Part shown: in pieces, positions 35,448 through 44,024 of the stretch
How positions within the stretch are numbered: the first letter of the stretch is position 1
How the letters are laid out: every line of letters starts with the position of its first letter
Assembly (NCBI GenBank): GCA_038118725.1
Contig: JAYOIK010000032.1
Location: forward strand, 1 to 51,353
Origin: JADHLJ01 sp038118725
GTDB lineage: Bacteria; Pseudomonadota; Alphaproteobacteria; Thalassobaculales; Thalassobaculaceae
Direction of reading: 5' to 3'
DNA: 51,353 bases
The notes under the pieces: generated by a model
What the model saw: the letters and a program-made list of their open reading frames with translations, nothing else
What the model was told of the DNA's origin: nothing
Database searches by the model: none
Translations under genes and position numbers: made by a program

Positions 35448-36458
35448 ATGACCGACTCCTCCACCCTCGATAGCGCTTCACCGGACCGACAATTGGCGGA
35501 GATCGACGCCCTGGGCGACCGCATGGGCAAGATCCGCCATCAGGTGGAGCGGGTCATTTTCGGCCAGCAACATGTGGTGGATCAGGCGCTGATTACCATC
35601 CTCGCCGGCGGTCACGGTCTCCTGATCGGCGTTCCGGGCTTGGCGAAAACCAAGCTGGTGGAGACTCTGGGCACGGTTTTCGGCCTCGAGGACAAGCGCA
35701 TCCAATGTACCCCGGATCTGATGCCCGCGGACATCGTCGGCTCGGAGGTCCTGGAAGAGGATGCGTCGGGAAAGCGGAGCTTCCGGTTCCTCCCCGGCCC
35801 GGTTTTCTGTCAGGTTCTGATGGCCGACGAGATCAACCGCGCCAGCCCGCGCACCCAATCGGCGCTGCTCCAGGCAATGCAGGAACAGAACGTCACGGTG
35901 GCCGGCCAGACCCACGCCCTGCCGCGACCGTTTCATGTCCTCGCCACCCAGAACCCGTTGGAACAGGAAGGCACCTATCCCTTGCCGGAGGCGCAGCTCG
36001 ACCGGTTCCTGTTGCAAATTGATGTCGGCTATCCCGACGCCGAGGCGGAACGCCGCATGCTGCTGGCGACCACCGGCGCCGGCGAGGAGACCGCGTCGGC
36101 CGTCATGTCCGGCGAGGAGTTGATCGCCGCCCAGGCCTTGCTGCGCCGCCTGCCGGTTGGTGAAAGCGTTGTCGAGGCGATCCTGGCGATCGTGCGGGCC
36201 GGACGTCGAGAGACCACCGAGATCGAGGAAGTCACTCGGCATGTCGCCTGGGGACCGGGACCGCGTGCCAGCCAGGCGCTGATGCTGGCGGTGCGGGCGC
36301 GCGCCGTCATACAAGGCCGGATCTCGCCGTCGGTCGACGATGTCATCGCCCTGGCGCATCCGGTGTTGCGACATCGCATGGCGCTGAATTTCGCGGCGCG
36401 GGCCGAAGGGGTGACCCTGGACAGCGTGATCGACCGGCTCTGCGACCGGCATCTGTGA
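35448..36458 (+). CDS. MoxR family AAA+ ATPase
   Basis: A 336-residue MoxR-type AAA+ protein, thought to act as a chaperone that matures or activates partner complexes containing VWA-domain proteins. Walker A is GVPGLAKT (61-68), Walker B is VLMADEINRA (about 128-137), with SALLQAMQEQ and the sensor ATQNPLEQEGTYPLPEAQLDRF segments typical of MoxR. A GAGAGAG site precedes the ATG at 35448; the upstream extension to 35349 is not supported. It heads an operon with DUF58 and two large membrane proteins. Confidence 0.95.
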   Translation: MTDSSTLDSASPDRQLAEIDALGDRMGKIRHQVERVIFGQQHVVDQALITILAGGHGLLIGVPGLAKTKLVETLGTVFGLEDKRIQCTPDLMPADIVGSEVLEEDASGKRSFRFLPGPVFCQVLMADEINRASPRTQSALLQAMQEQNVTVAGQTHALPRPFHVLATQNPLEQEGTYPLPEAQLDRFLLQIDVGYPDAEAERRMLLATTGAGEETASAVMSGEELIAAQALLRRLPVGESVVEAILAIVRAGRRETTEIEEVTRHVAWGPGPRASQALMLAVRARAVIQGRISPSVDDVIALAHPVLRHRMALNFAARAEGVTLDSVIDRLCDRHL

Positions 36459-36471
36459 TGTCGGACCCGAC

Positions 36472-37335
36472 GTGATCAGACAGCAATCAGAAGCGCTCGC
36501 CGGCCGGCTGCCACCGTTGCAGGTGCGCGCCGAGCGCATCGCGGCGACGGTCGCGCAGGGTTTGCATGGTCGGCGCCGCGCCGGCCAAGGTGAAAGCTTC
36601 TGGCAGTTCCGCCACTATCAGCCATCCGACGAGACCCGGCGCATCGATTGGCGGCGCTCGGCCCGCGGCGCCGATGTCTTCGTTCGCGAGAACGAATGGG
36701 AGGCGGCGCAGAGCGTTTGGATCTGGCGTGATTCCTCGCCTTCCATGCGGTATCGCTCACGGCGTGACCTACCTGAAAAGGCCGAGATGGCCGATGTGTT
36801 GGCGGCGGCCCTGGCGATCCTGCTGACCAATGGTGGCGAGAATGTCGGCCTGCTGGGCGAGGGAATGCCGGCCCGGGGCGGGCGCGTCGGCCTGAACCTG
36901 CTGGTCGAGGCGATGATGGTCGCCAAGGGCGGGACCAGCGCGCCACCGGCGGAGCCGCTCCCCCGGTTCGCCGGAGTCGTTCTGATCGCGGATTTTTTGG
37001 AGCCGATCTCGCTTTATCGCGAGTCCATCGCCGCTCTGGCGGCCCGGGGATGCGTCGGCCATTGTCTGCAGATTCTCGATCCGGCGGAAGAAGGCTTTCC
37101 CTTTTCCGGACGCATTCGCTTCGAGGGAACCGAGGACGAGGCCCCGCACCTGTTGCGTCGCGCCGACCGGGTGCGCGACGAATATCGTGAGAAGCTGGCC
37201 TTGCACCGCGAGGCTTTGAAGGACCTAGCCACGACCTTCGGTTGGAGTTTCGCCAGTTACAATACCGACCAGCCGGCGGACGCGGCGTTGCTGTCGCTAT
37301 ACGGCGCGCTCTCGAAAACAGCGGTTTGGGAGTGA
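36472..37335 (+). CDS. DUF58 domain-containing protein
   Basis: A 287-residue cytosolic protein with the DUF58 hallmark: FRHYQPSDETRRIDWRRSAR near residues 43-62, DVFVRENEWEA, and WRDSSPSM resembling the metal-ion-dependent adhesion site of VWA domains (Asp-x-Ser-x-Ser). DUF58 proteins pair with MoxR ATPases almost everywhere; the role is presumed to be a MoxR-dependent assembly or stress function at the membrane. It starts with GTG 13 bases after the moxR stop and ends 6 bases before the next gene. Confidence 0.92.
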   Translation: MIRQQSEALAGRLPPLQVRAERIAATVAQGLHGRRRAGQGESFWQFRHYQPSDETRRIDWRRSARGADVFVRENEWEAAQSVWIWRDSSPSMRYRSRRDLPEKAEMADVLAAALAILLTNGGENVGLLGEGMPARGGRVGLNLLVEAMMVAKGGTSAPPAEPLPRFAGVVLIADFLEPISLYRESIAALAARGCVGHCLQILDPAEEGFPFSGRIRFEGTEDEAPHLLRRADRVRDEYREKLALHREALKDLATTFGWSFASYNTDQPADAALLSLYGALSKTAVWE

Positions 37336-37341
37336 CGACGG

Positions 37342-40125
37342 ATGCTCGCGCTCGGCTCCCTTGCTTTCGCCAATCCATGGATGCTCGCCGCGCTCGCCGG
37401 GTTGCCGGTGCTTTGGCTGCTGCTTCGGGTTACGCCGCCGGCCCCTCGGATGGAGCGGTTCCCGGCGATTCGCCTGCTGTACCGGCTGCGCTCGACCGAG
37501 CAGACGCCGGATACCGCCCCCTGGTGGCTGCTGCTCTTGCGGTTGTTGATCGCCGCCCTGGTGATCCTCGCCCTGGCGCATCCGATCCGTGACGCCGGAG
37601 AGGAATTGCCGGGCTCGGGCGCGCTGGTGATTGTCGTGGATGACGATTGGGCGGCGGCGGCGGATTGGCAAGGCCGGGTGAAAGCCATGGAAGGTCTGGT
37701 TGACCAGGCCGAGCGTGATAGCCGGCCAATCTATTTGATCCGCGCGACCTGGACACCGAGTGACGAGCGCGGCTTGGACAAACCGTTGACCCCCTCCGAG
37801 GCGCGCTCGGTGATCAAGGCGATGCAGCCGCGCCCGCGCCCGTCAACGCTCGCGCTGTTGACGGAGACTCTTGCCGCCGCGCCGCCGCCCGCGCCCGCCG
37901 ACGTGGTGTGGCTCGGTAACGGCATCCTCGACCCCGGCGAGCCGGAGCTTATCACCGTGTTGCGGCGGCTCGGCTCTCTGACCGTCTATACCGACGAGGA
38001 ACGCGCGCCGCGCATTTTGATCCCGCCGACCAGCGCCGGACGCGCCGTCACGGTGGAAGCGGTGAGGCTGGCAAGCGGCATCATGGAGCCGGTCACGATT
38101 CGGGCGATCGCCGGAGACGGCCGGGTTCTGGCCAGCGCGACGGGAGAGTTCGCGGCGTCGGAGCGGCGGGCCCAGGTCGAGATTTCGCTTCCGGTAGAGT
38201 TGCGCAATGATATTGCTCGCTTGGAGATCGTCGGCGAGACCACGGCGGCCGCGGTTGTGCTTCTGGACGACGCCTTCAAACGTCGCCCCGTCGGTCTCGT
38301 GTCGGAAACCGCCTTCGACGGCAAGCAACCCTTGCTGGATGAGCTCTACTATCTGGAACGCGCGCTTTCACCGTTCAGCGAGGTGACGAGGGGAAGTCTC
38401 GGCGCGCTCCTGCGGGGTGGCTCCTCGGCGCTTATCCTGGCCGATATCGGGGCCGTGCCGAGCGACGACAGGCGGCGGCTTTCGGCGTGGATCGAGGCCG
38501 GCGGGGTGCTAATACGCTTCGCCGGGCCACGTCTGGCGGCGGCCAGTCTCGACACCAGGGGGCTTGGGATCGAGGATCTCGTGCCGACCCGGCTAAGGGG
38601 CGGCGACCGGGCCCTGGGCGGGGCGCTGTCATGGGCACGTCCGTTGTCGGTCACCAGCTTCAGCCCCGAGGGTCCCTTCGCCGAGATGGATAGCTACGGC
38701 GATGTGGTGGTGCGCCGCCAGGTTCTGGCCGAACCGTCCATCGATTTGGACGAGCGGACCTGGGCCCGGCTCGCGGACGGCACGCCGATCGTGACCGCGC
38801 GGCGTCAGGGCGAGGGTTGGCTTGTGCTGTTCCATACCACCGCGACCCCGGAATGGAGCGATCTGGCGCTGTCCGGACTTTTCGTCGACATGCTGAGCCG
38901 CGTCGTCGCGCTTAGCTCCGGCATCTCCGGCGGGCGGGACGGCGAGGACCTGCCACCACTGGAGAGTCTGGACGGATTTGGCGTGCTGGGCGCGCCGCCG
39001 GCAACCGCGCGCGCGCTCTCCATGGGCGAGGGAGAGGCGGGGCCGACGGTCGGACCGAGCCAACCGCCGGGCTATTACGGCAGCCAGGCGTCGCGCCGGG
39101 CCTTGAATTTGGTGATCGATCCGGCGGGTTTCCTACCTCAACCCACCCCGCCGAGTGGGGTGATCCAGCGTGGTTATGCGACCGGCGAGGAGACTGACTT
39201 CCAGCCCGCCCTGTTGGCGGTGGCCCTGGTACTGTTCCTGATCGATCTGCTTGTCACCCTGTTCATGCGGGGTCTGTTCGCGGCCCGCGCGCCGGCGAGC
39301 CGGTCCATCGGCTCGACCGTGATCCTGTTCATCCTAATAGCAGGGTTGGCGGTCGGGTTGGCGTTGAACTCCGGATCCGCGACGGCGCAGATCATGGAGC
39401 GGGAACACGATGCCTTCGCGCTGGAGGCGACCTTGGAGACCCGGCTGGCCTATGTGATCACCGGCGACGAGGCGGTAGATATCCTCAGTAGCTCGGGCCT
39501 CGCCGGGTTGTCGGAAGTGCTTATCCGGCGCACGGCAATCGAGCCGGCGGAGCCGGTGGGGATTGATATTGAAACCGATGAGCTGGCCTTTTTCGCGCTT
39601 TTGTATTGGCCGATTTCACCGGATCAGCCGCCGCTTTCCCAAGAAGCTGTCAAGCGGGTGAACGCGTTCATGCGCAACGGTGGCACCATCCTGTTCGATA
39701 CCCGCGATCAATACGAGGGCGGCCTGTCCGGCGGTGGGGCCGGCATGCGGCGTTTGCGGGCGCTGAGCAGGGACTTGGACATTCCGCCTTTGACGCCGGT
39801 GCCGTCCGGCCACGTGCTCACCAAGGCGTTCTATCTTCTCAACGATTTTCCTGGTCGCTTCACCGGTGGTCAGGTCTGGATTCAGGATCAACGCGACGCG
39901 ACCGGTGGTGAAGTCACGCCTGTCATCATCGGCAGCCACGATTGGAGCGGCGCCTGGGCGCGCGACCACAGCGGCCGTTTTGCCCTGCCGGTGGTTCCGG
40001 GGGGCGAGTTGCAGCGCGAAATGGCGTTCCGGTTCGGCGTCAACCTGATGATGTATGCGCTGACCGGCAACTACAAAGCCGATCAAGTTCACGTGCCGTC
40101 GATCCTGGAAAGGCTGGGTCAATGA
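37342..40125 (+). CDS. BatA-like/DUF4159 membrane protein
   Basis: A 927-residue membrane protein of the MoxR operon. The N-terminal aerotolerance-regulator (BatA) segment has two spans, about residues 12-28 and 62-80. A VWA-like domain follows (ALVIVVDDDWAAAADW, where the usual Asp-x-Ser-x-Ser is degenerate). The centre carries a GATase1-like fold segment (ALILADIGAVPSDDRRRLSAWIE). Two further spans lie near 620-640 and 655-675. The C-terminal DUF4159 domain contains DELAFFALLYWPISPD and NAFMRNGGTILFDTRDQY. The role is unknown but probably in cell-envelope stress. Its stop overlaps the next start as ATGA. Confidence 0.9.
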   Translation: MLALGSLAFANPWMLAALAGLPVLWLLLRVTPPAPRMERFPAIRLLYRLRSTEQTPDTAPWWLLLLRLLIAALVILALAHPIRDAGEELPGSGALVIVVDDDWAAAADWQGRVKAMEGLVDQAERDSRPIYLIRATWTPSDERGLDKPLTPSEARSVIKAMQPRPRPSTLALLTETLAAAPPPAPADVVWLGNGILDPGEPELITVLRRLGSLTVYTDEERAPRILIPPTSAGRAVTVEAVRLASGIMEPVTIRAIAGDGRVLASATGEFAASERRAQVEISLPVELRNDIARLEIVGETTAAAVVLLDDAFKRRPVGLVSETAFDGKQPLLDELYYLERALSPFSEVTRGSLGALLRGGSSALILADIGAVPSDDRRRLSAWIEAGGVLIRFAGPRLAAASLDTRGLGIEDLVPTRLRGGDRALGGALSWARPLSVTSFSPEGPFAEMDSYGDVVVRRQVLAEPSIDLDERTWARLADGTPIVTARRQGEGWLVLFHTTATPEWSDLALSGLFVDMLSRVVALSSGISGGRDGEDLPPLESLDGFGVLGAPPATARALSMGEGEAGPTVGPSQPPGYYGSQASRRALNLVIDPAGFLPQPTPPSGVIQRGYATGEETDFQPALLAVALVLFLIDLLVTLFMRGLFAARAPASRSIGSTVILFILIAGLAVGLALNSGSATAQIMEREHDAFALEATLETRLAYVITGDEAVDILSSSGLAGLSEVLIRRTAIEPAEPVGIDIETDELAFFALLYWPISPDQPPLSQEAVKRVNAFMRNGGTILFDTRDQYEGGLSGGGAGMRRLRALSRDLDIPPLTPVPSGHVLTKAFYLLNDFPGRFTGGQVWIQDQRDATGGEVTPVIIGSHDWSGAWARDHSGRFALPVVPGGELQREMAFRFGVNLMMYALTGNYKADQVHVPSILERLGQ

Positions 40126-42233
40126 CCGGCGGCGCGACGAATATCGCTTTCGATCCGCTGATCCCGTGGGGATTTCTGGCCGCCGCCGGGTTAGTCGGGG
40201 TTTTCCTTATCATCGCCGGGTTCTGGCGTCGGGCCAGCGGCATGGTCTGGCGGCTCGGCACGCTCGTGGCCCTGCTCGCGGCATTGGCCAACCCGACCCT
40301 CGTTAACGAGCAGCGCGCGCCCAAGCCGGATGTCGCGGTGATCGTCGTGGACGAAAGCCCGAGCCAGGGCGTCGGCGAGCGCCCGGCGGTGACCATCGAT
40401 GCGCTGTCCTGGATCGGCACGGCTCTCGCGCCGATGCGTGATCTCGAGGTGCGCACGATCCGCCTGACCGGAAGGATCGGCGAGTCCGAGAACGGCCGGG
40501 GTAAGGAAGGCACGCGCCTGCTCGAAGCGGTGAACCGCGCGGTCGCCGACATTCCCAAGCGCCGGCTCGCCGGGGTGATCGCCGTCACCGACGGTCAGGT
40601 CCATGACGCCGAGGACGCGGTGGCCCGGGGTGACTTGCCGGGACCCTTCCACGTCCTGCTAACCGGCGAGCGCGGCGAGAGCGACCGGCTGCTACGGGTC
40701 GAGCGGGCGCCGTCCTTCGGCATGGTGGGCCGGGACGTCTCGATGAGTATCCGTCTGGAGGATAACGGCGTCGCCGACGGCACCTCGATACCGGTTACCC
40801 TGCGCCTGGACGGCGAGGACGTGGCAAAAATGATGGTCCCCGCCAACCGTTCCCACGAGATCAAGGTGCCGCTGAAACATGGCGGCGAGACCATTGTCGA
40901 ACTGGTCGCCGAATCTCGAGAGGGCGAGCTTGGCGCGATCAACAACCGCATGGTGCATGCGATCAACGGAGTACGGGATCGTCTGCGCGTGCTGTTGGTT
41001 TCCGGCGCGCCGCATGCGGGTGAGCGCACCTGGCGTAGTCTTCTGAAGGCGGACCCCTCCGTGGACCTGGTCCATTTCACGATCTTGCGCCCGCCGGAAA
41101 AACAGGATGGAACGCCGATCCGAGAGTTGTCGCTGATCGCCTTTCCCGTGCGCGAGCTGTTCGAGCTGAAGCTGGATGAGTTCGATCTGGTGGTCTTCGA
41201 CCGCTATCGCCGACGCGGGGTGCTACCGCGCGCCTATCTCGCCAATATCGTCGAGTATGTCCGAAAGGGTGGGGCGTTGCTGGAGGCGTCGGGTCCGACT
41301 TTCGCGACCCGGCTCAGCCTGGCGAATTCGCCGTTGCGCGAGGTTCTGCCGGCTTTCCCGACCGGACGGATCATCGAGCGAGGGTTTAGGCCGCGGATCA
41401 CCGATGACGGCTATCGCCATCCCGTCACCTCGGATCTTTCGCAAGGTGGGCGTCTGGACGCGGACGGCGTCAGGGTCGAGGAAGCGAGCTGGGGTCGGTG
41501 GTTGCGTCAGATCGAGGCGACGCCGGATCGCGGCGTGGTGCTGATTGACGGCGCCGAGGAAAAACCTCTGCTGATCCTGGACCGGGTCGGCGAGGGCCGG
41601 GTCGCGCACCTCCTGTCGGATCACATTTGGCTCTGGAGCCGGGGATATGAAGGCGGTGGTCCCCAGGCCGAGATGCTGCGCCGAACCGCGCACTGGCTGA
41701 TGAAGGAGCCGGAGCTCGAGGAAAACGATCTAAGCGCCGTGGTGCAAGGTAACCGGATCGATATCAAGCGCCGCTCTCTGGATTCCGATCTCTCCCCGGT
41801 GACAATGACCCGCCCGGACGGGACTACCGTAACGGTGCCGCTCACGATGACCGCGCCGGGACTTGGTACCGCCAGTTTCGAAACCGATCAGGTCGGCTTG
41901 CACGGCTTCGGCGATGGCGAGCTGATCCGGCTGGCGGCGGTGGGGGCGCTCAACCCCGTCGAATATGCCGATCTGCGAACCACCGAGACGAAACTCGCGC
42001 CGATCGTCGAAGCCACGGGCGGCGGGCTACATTGGCTAGCCGAGGATGGTTTTCCGGGTTTGCGGCGCGTGCGCCCCGGTCGCGCGGTCGCGGGCCGTGA
42101 CTGGATCGGCCTCAGGGCAAACGAGGATTACGTGGTGACCGGCGTCAGTCTGACCCCGCTTATGCCGGACTTGCTGATTCTGGTGCTGGTCCTTGGATTG
42201 GCGACGATCGCGTGGCGGCGCGAGGGCGCCTGA
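40122..42233 (+). CDS. Large membrane protein of the MoxR operon (VWA-like and GATase1-like segments)
   Basis: A 703-residue protein with two N-terminal spans (about residues 15-33 and 42-58), then VAVIVVDESPSQG, a VWA-like start with part of the metal-ion-binding site. A middle region contains a GATase1-like stretch (FDLVVFDRYRRRGVLP and NIVEYVRKGGALLEASGPTF), and a C-terminal span (LLILVLVLGLATIAW) ends the protein. I recognise it as the usual third partner of MoxR-DUF58-DUF4159 operons, but it has no assigned function. The start is fixed by the ATGA overlap at 40122-40125; the longer frame to 39942 lies inside the previous gene. Confidence 0.88.
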   Translation: MTGGATNIAFDPLIPWGFLAAAGLVGVFLIIAGFWRRASGMVWRLGTLVALLAALANPTLVNEQRAPKPDVAVIVVDESPSQGVGERPAVTIDALSWIGTALAPMRDLEVRTIRLTGRIGESENGRGKEGTRLLEAVNRAVADIPKRRLAGVIAVTDGQVHDAEDAVARGDLPGPFHVLLTGERGESDRLLRVERAPSFGMVGRDVSMSIRLEDNGVADGTSIPVTLRLDGEDVAKMMVPANRSHEIKVPLKHGGETIVELVAESREGELGAINNRMVHAINGVRDRLRVLLVSGAPHAGERTWRSLLKADPSVDLVHFTILRPPEKQDGTPIRELSLIAFPVRELFELKLDEFDLVVFDRYRRRGVLPRAYLANIVEYVRKGGALLEASGPTFATRLSLANSPLREVLPAFPTGRIIERGFRPRITDDGYRHPVTSDLSQGGRLDADGVRVEEASWGRWLRQIEATPDRGVVLIDGAEEKPLLILDRVGEGRVAHLLSDHIWLWSRGYEGGGPQAEMLRRTAHWLMKEPELEENDLSAVVQGNRIDIKRRSLDSDLSPVTMTRPDGTTVTVPLTMTAPGLGTASFETDQVGLHGFGDGELIRLAAVGALNPVEYADLRTTETKLAPIVEATGGGLHWLAEDGFPGLRRVRPGRAVAGRDWIGLRANEDYVVTGVSLTPLMPDLLILVLVLGLATIAWRREGA

Positions 42234-42247
42234 TCCGAGGATCAGGC
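42228..42247. terminator. Perfect inverted repeat at convergent ends of the MoxR operon and lysR gene
   Basis: GCCTGATCC (42228-42236) and GGATCAGGC (42239-42247) form a perfect 9-bp repeat separated by GA, so the hairpin has about a 7-bp stem with a small loop. It contains the TGA stop of the large membrane protein and ends 2 bases before the lysR stop, a position that fits a bidirectional terminator despite the lack of a T-tract. Confidence 0.6.
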
Positions 42248-42248
42248 T

Positions 42249-43172
42249 TCAACGAGAGTCGAATACCTCGTCCCAATAGGGCGTCCCGGCGAAATGCCTG
42301 GCTAGGAAGTCGATGAAGGCCCGAACCTTGACCGAGAGATTGCGGCTTTGCGGATAGATCGCGTGGAGCCCCAGGGGTGGTGGTTCGAACGGCGCGAGGA
42401 TGGTCTTGAGTTTGCCGTCGCGCACGCCCTCGTGGACCAGAAATGTCGGGAGCTGGGTGATGCCGCTTCCGGCCTCGACCATCCGAGCCATCGCGTCGCC
42501 GTTATTCACCTGGATGCGGGGCGTGATGCGAAACCGGTGCGAACGGTCCGGCATCTTGAACCGCCACGCGCCGCCAGCCCAGACGTAGCTGTAGCTGATA
42601 CAGGCGTGTTTCGAGAGTTCTGAGGGATGTTCGGGCTCGCCATGGCGTTCCAGATAGTCCAGTGACGCGACGGTCACCAGCCGGATATCCGTTAGCTTGC
42701 GTTGCATGAGGCTCGAGGTTTCCAACTCACCGATGCGCAGTGCAACGTCATAGCCTTCCTCTATCAGATCGACGATCCGGTCGTTCAGCGCCAGTTCCAT
42801 GCTCAATTCCGGATAGGTTTCCAGAAACGCCGAGAACGCCGGCGCGGGATGCAGATGACCGAGCGACATCCCCGCGGTCACCTTGAGGATACCGGTGGGG
42901 CTGGAGTGCAGTTGGCCGGCCTCGAGTTCGGCCGCCTCGATCTCCGCCACGATCGACCGGCAGCGATCGAACAGCCGGGCGCCGGCATTGGTGACGCTAA
43001 GGCGCCTGGTGGTCCGGTTGAGCAGCCGGGCGCCCAGGCGTTCCTCCAGGGCGGCGATCTGCTTGGATACCGCCGACTTGGAAAGGCCCAGATCCTCCGC
43101 CGCCTTGGAGAAGCTTTCGAACTCAACCACTTTCGCGAAAACCGCTAGGCCGGCGATATTACCAATTTTCAT
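42249..43172 (-). CDS. LysR family transcriptional regulator
   Basis: A 307-residue LTTR. The N-terminal winged helix-turn-helix is clear: VFAKVVEFESFSKAAEDLGLSKSAVSKQIAALEERLGARLLNR (landmarks SFSKAAEDLG and SAVSKQIAAL, residues about 20-45). The remainder is the periplasmic-binding-protein-like effector domain (residues about 90-300). It resembles LTTRs that control adjacent oxidoreductase or pirin genes. It is divergent from the pirin gene across 126 bp, so it most likely regulates pirin and itself. Its own ribosome-binding site (AAGGA) falls inside a perfect hairpin at 43177-43192. The inducer is unknown. Confidence 0.93.
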   Translation of the reverse strand: MKIGNIAGLAVFAKVVEFESFSKAAEDLGLSKSAVSKQIAALEERLGARLLNRTTRRLSVTNAGARLFDRCRSIVAEIEAAELEAGQLHSSPTGILKVTAGMSLGHLHPAPAFSAFLETYPELSMELALNDRIVDLIEEGYDVALRIGELETSSLMQRKLTDIRLVTVASLDYLERHGEPEHPSELSKHACISYSYVWAGGAWRFKMPDRSHRFRITPRIQVNNGDAMARMVEAGSGITQLPTFLVHEGVRDGKLKTILAPFEPPPLGLHAIYPQSRNLSVKVRAFIDFLARHFAGTPYWDEVFDSR

Positions 43173-43176
43173 CGAT

Positions 43177-43192
43177 GTTTCCTTTTGGAAAC
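43177..43192 (-). promoter_or_regulatory. Hairpin covering the lysR ribosome-binding site
   Basis: GTTTCC (43177-43182) and GGAAAC (43187-43192) flank TTTT, a perfect 6-bp inverted repeat that ends 5 bases from the lysR start codon. On the lysR transcript the 3' arm with its neighbours reads AAAAGGAAAC, which is the likely ribosome-binding site. The repeat could therefore damp lysR translation, or it may be a DNA operator. Which of these applies is inference. Confidence 0.5.
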
Positions 43193-43217
43193 GATTTGTT
43201 GTCCATGGTGCTCATTG

Positions 43218-43229
43218 TAAATCGATTTA
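43218..43229. promoter_or_regulatory. Candidate LysR operator palindrome
   Basis: TAAATCGATTTA is a perfect 12-bp palindrome in the middle of the 126-bp lysR-pirin intergenic region, about 70 bases before the pirin start. LTTR sites are usually dyads around a T-N11-A core within about 60-70 bases of a divergent promoter, so location and symmetry fit, but no footprint or motif search supports it. Confidence 0.45.
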
Positions 43230-43298
43230 TCTCGCCGATCTATGGGGCGTCGCGCGGCTCTTGCTTTTCGAAGCGGCATCGGAGATTGGAAAGACACC

Positions 43299-44000
43299 AT
43301 GATTACCGCGATCCCCTTTGAAAGTTTGGGCGGCCTCGACATCAGCTGGCTGTCGGCGCGCCATCACTTCAGTTTTGGCCATTACCATGATCCCTCGCGC
43401 ATGGGATGCGGCGTGCTGCGGGTCTGGAATGACGACACGATCCAGCCCGGTTCGGGTTTCGATCCGCATCCCCACCGCGACATGGAGATCATTACCTATG
43501 TGCGCGAGGGCGCGATCACCCATATCGACCGCCTGGGCAATCAGGGACGCACGGAGGCCGGCGACGTTCAGGTGATGCATGCCGGGACCGGCATCGTTCA
43601 CGCCGAATACAACCGTGAGCCGGATATCACCCGTATCTTTCAGATCTGGATCGAACCCGACCGCGCCGGGCACGCGCCGGGTTGGGCGACGCGCGCCTTT
43701 CCGACCCGCGCGACCGGGGCTTTTACGGCGCTGGCTTCCGGGCGGCGGTGTGACGACGGGTCCGGGGCCTTGCCGATTCACCAGGATGCCGCGGTCCTCG
43801 GCGCGAAGATCGAGGCGGGATCAAGCGTGACCCATGTCTTGGGAGTGGGGCGACGCGCCTATCTCGTCGTCTCCAAGGGCGGTGTTTCGGTCAACGGCAC
43901 GGCTCTTGGTGAACGCGACGGCGCCTCTATCCAGGAGGAGAACGAGCTGGTCATCGAGGCGGCTGTCGATAGCGAGGTGATCCTGGTGGACGTGCCCTGA
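43299..44000 (+). CDS. Pirin family protein
   Basis: A 233-residue bicupin of the pirin family. The metal site in the first cupin is made by His57 and His59 (DPHPHRDMEI), His101 and Glu103 (HAGTGIVHAEYN). Pirins act as quercetin 2,3-dioxygenases in some bacteria and as regulatory partners of metabolic enzymes in others. The ATG at 43299 has a GGAAAG site; the earlier frame start at 43242 overlaps the control region. It is divergent from a LysR gene, a common pairing, and convergent with pyruvate kinase. Confidence 0.93.
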   Translation: MITAIPFESLGGLDISWLSARHHFSFGHYHDPSRMGCGVLRVWNDDTIQPGSGFDPHPHRDMEIITYVREGAITHIDRLGNQGRTEAGDVQVMHAGTGIVHAEYNREPDITRIFQIWIEPDRAGHAPGWATRAFPTRATGAFTALASGRRCDDGSGALPIHQDAAVLGAKIEAGSSVTHVLGVGRRAYLVVSKGGVSVNGTALGERDGASIQEENELVIEAAVDSEVILVDVP

Positions 44001-44024
44001 CCGGGAGCATCCGGGCGATCAGGG
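43995..44024. terminator. Possible hairpin at convergent pirin/pyk ends
   Basis: CCCTGA-CCGG (43995-44004) can pair with CCGG (44011-44014) and, after a four-base bulge, TCAGGG (44019-44024). The outer arms contain both stop codons. The structure is imperfect and has no T-tract, so the assignment rests mainly on its convergent position. Confidence 0.35.
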
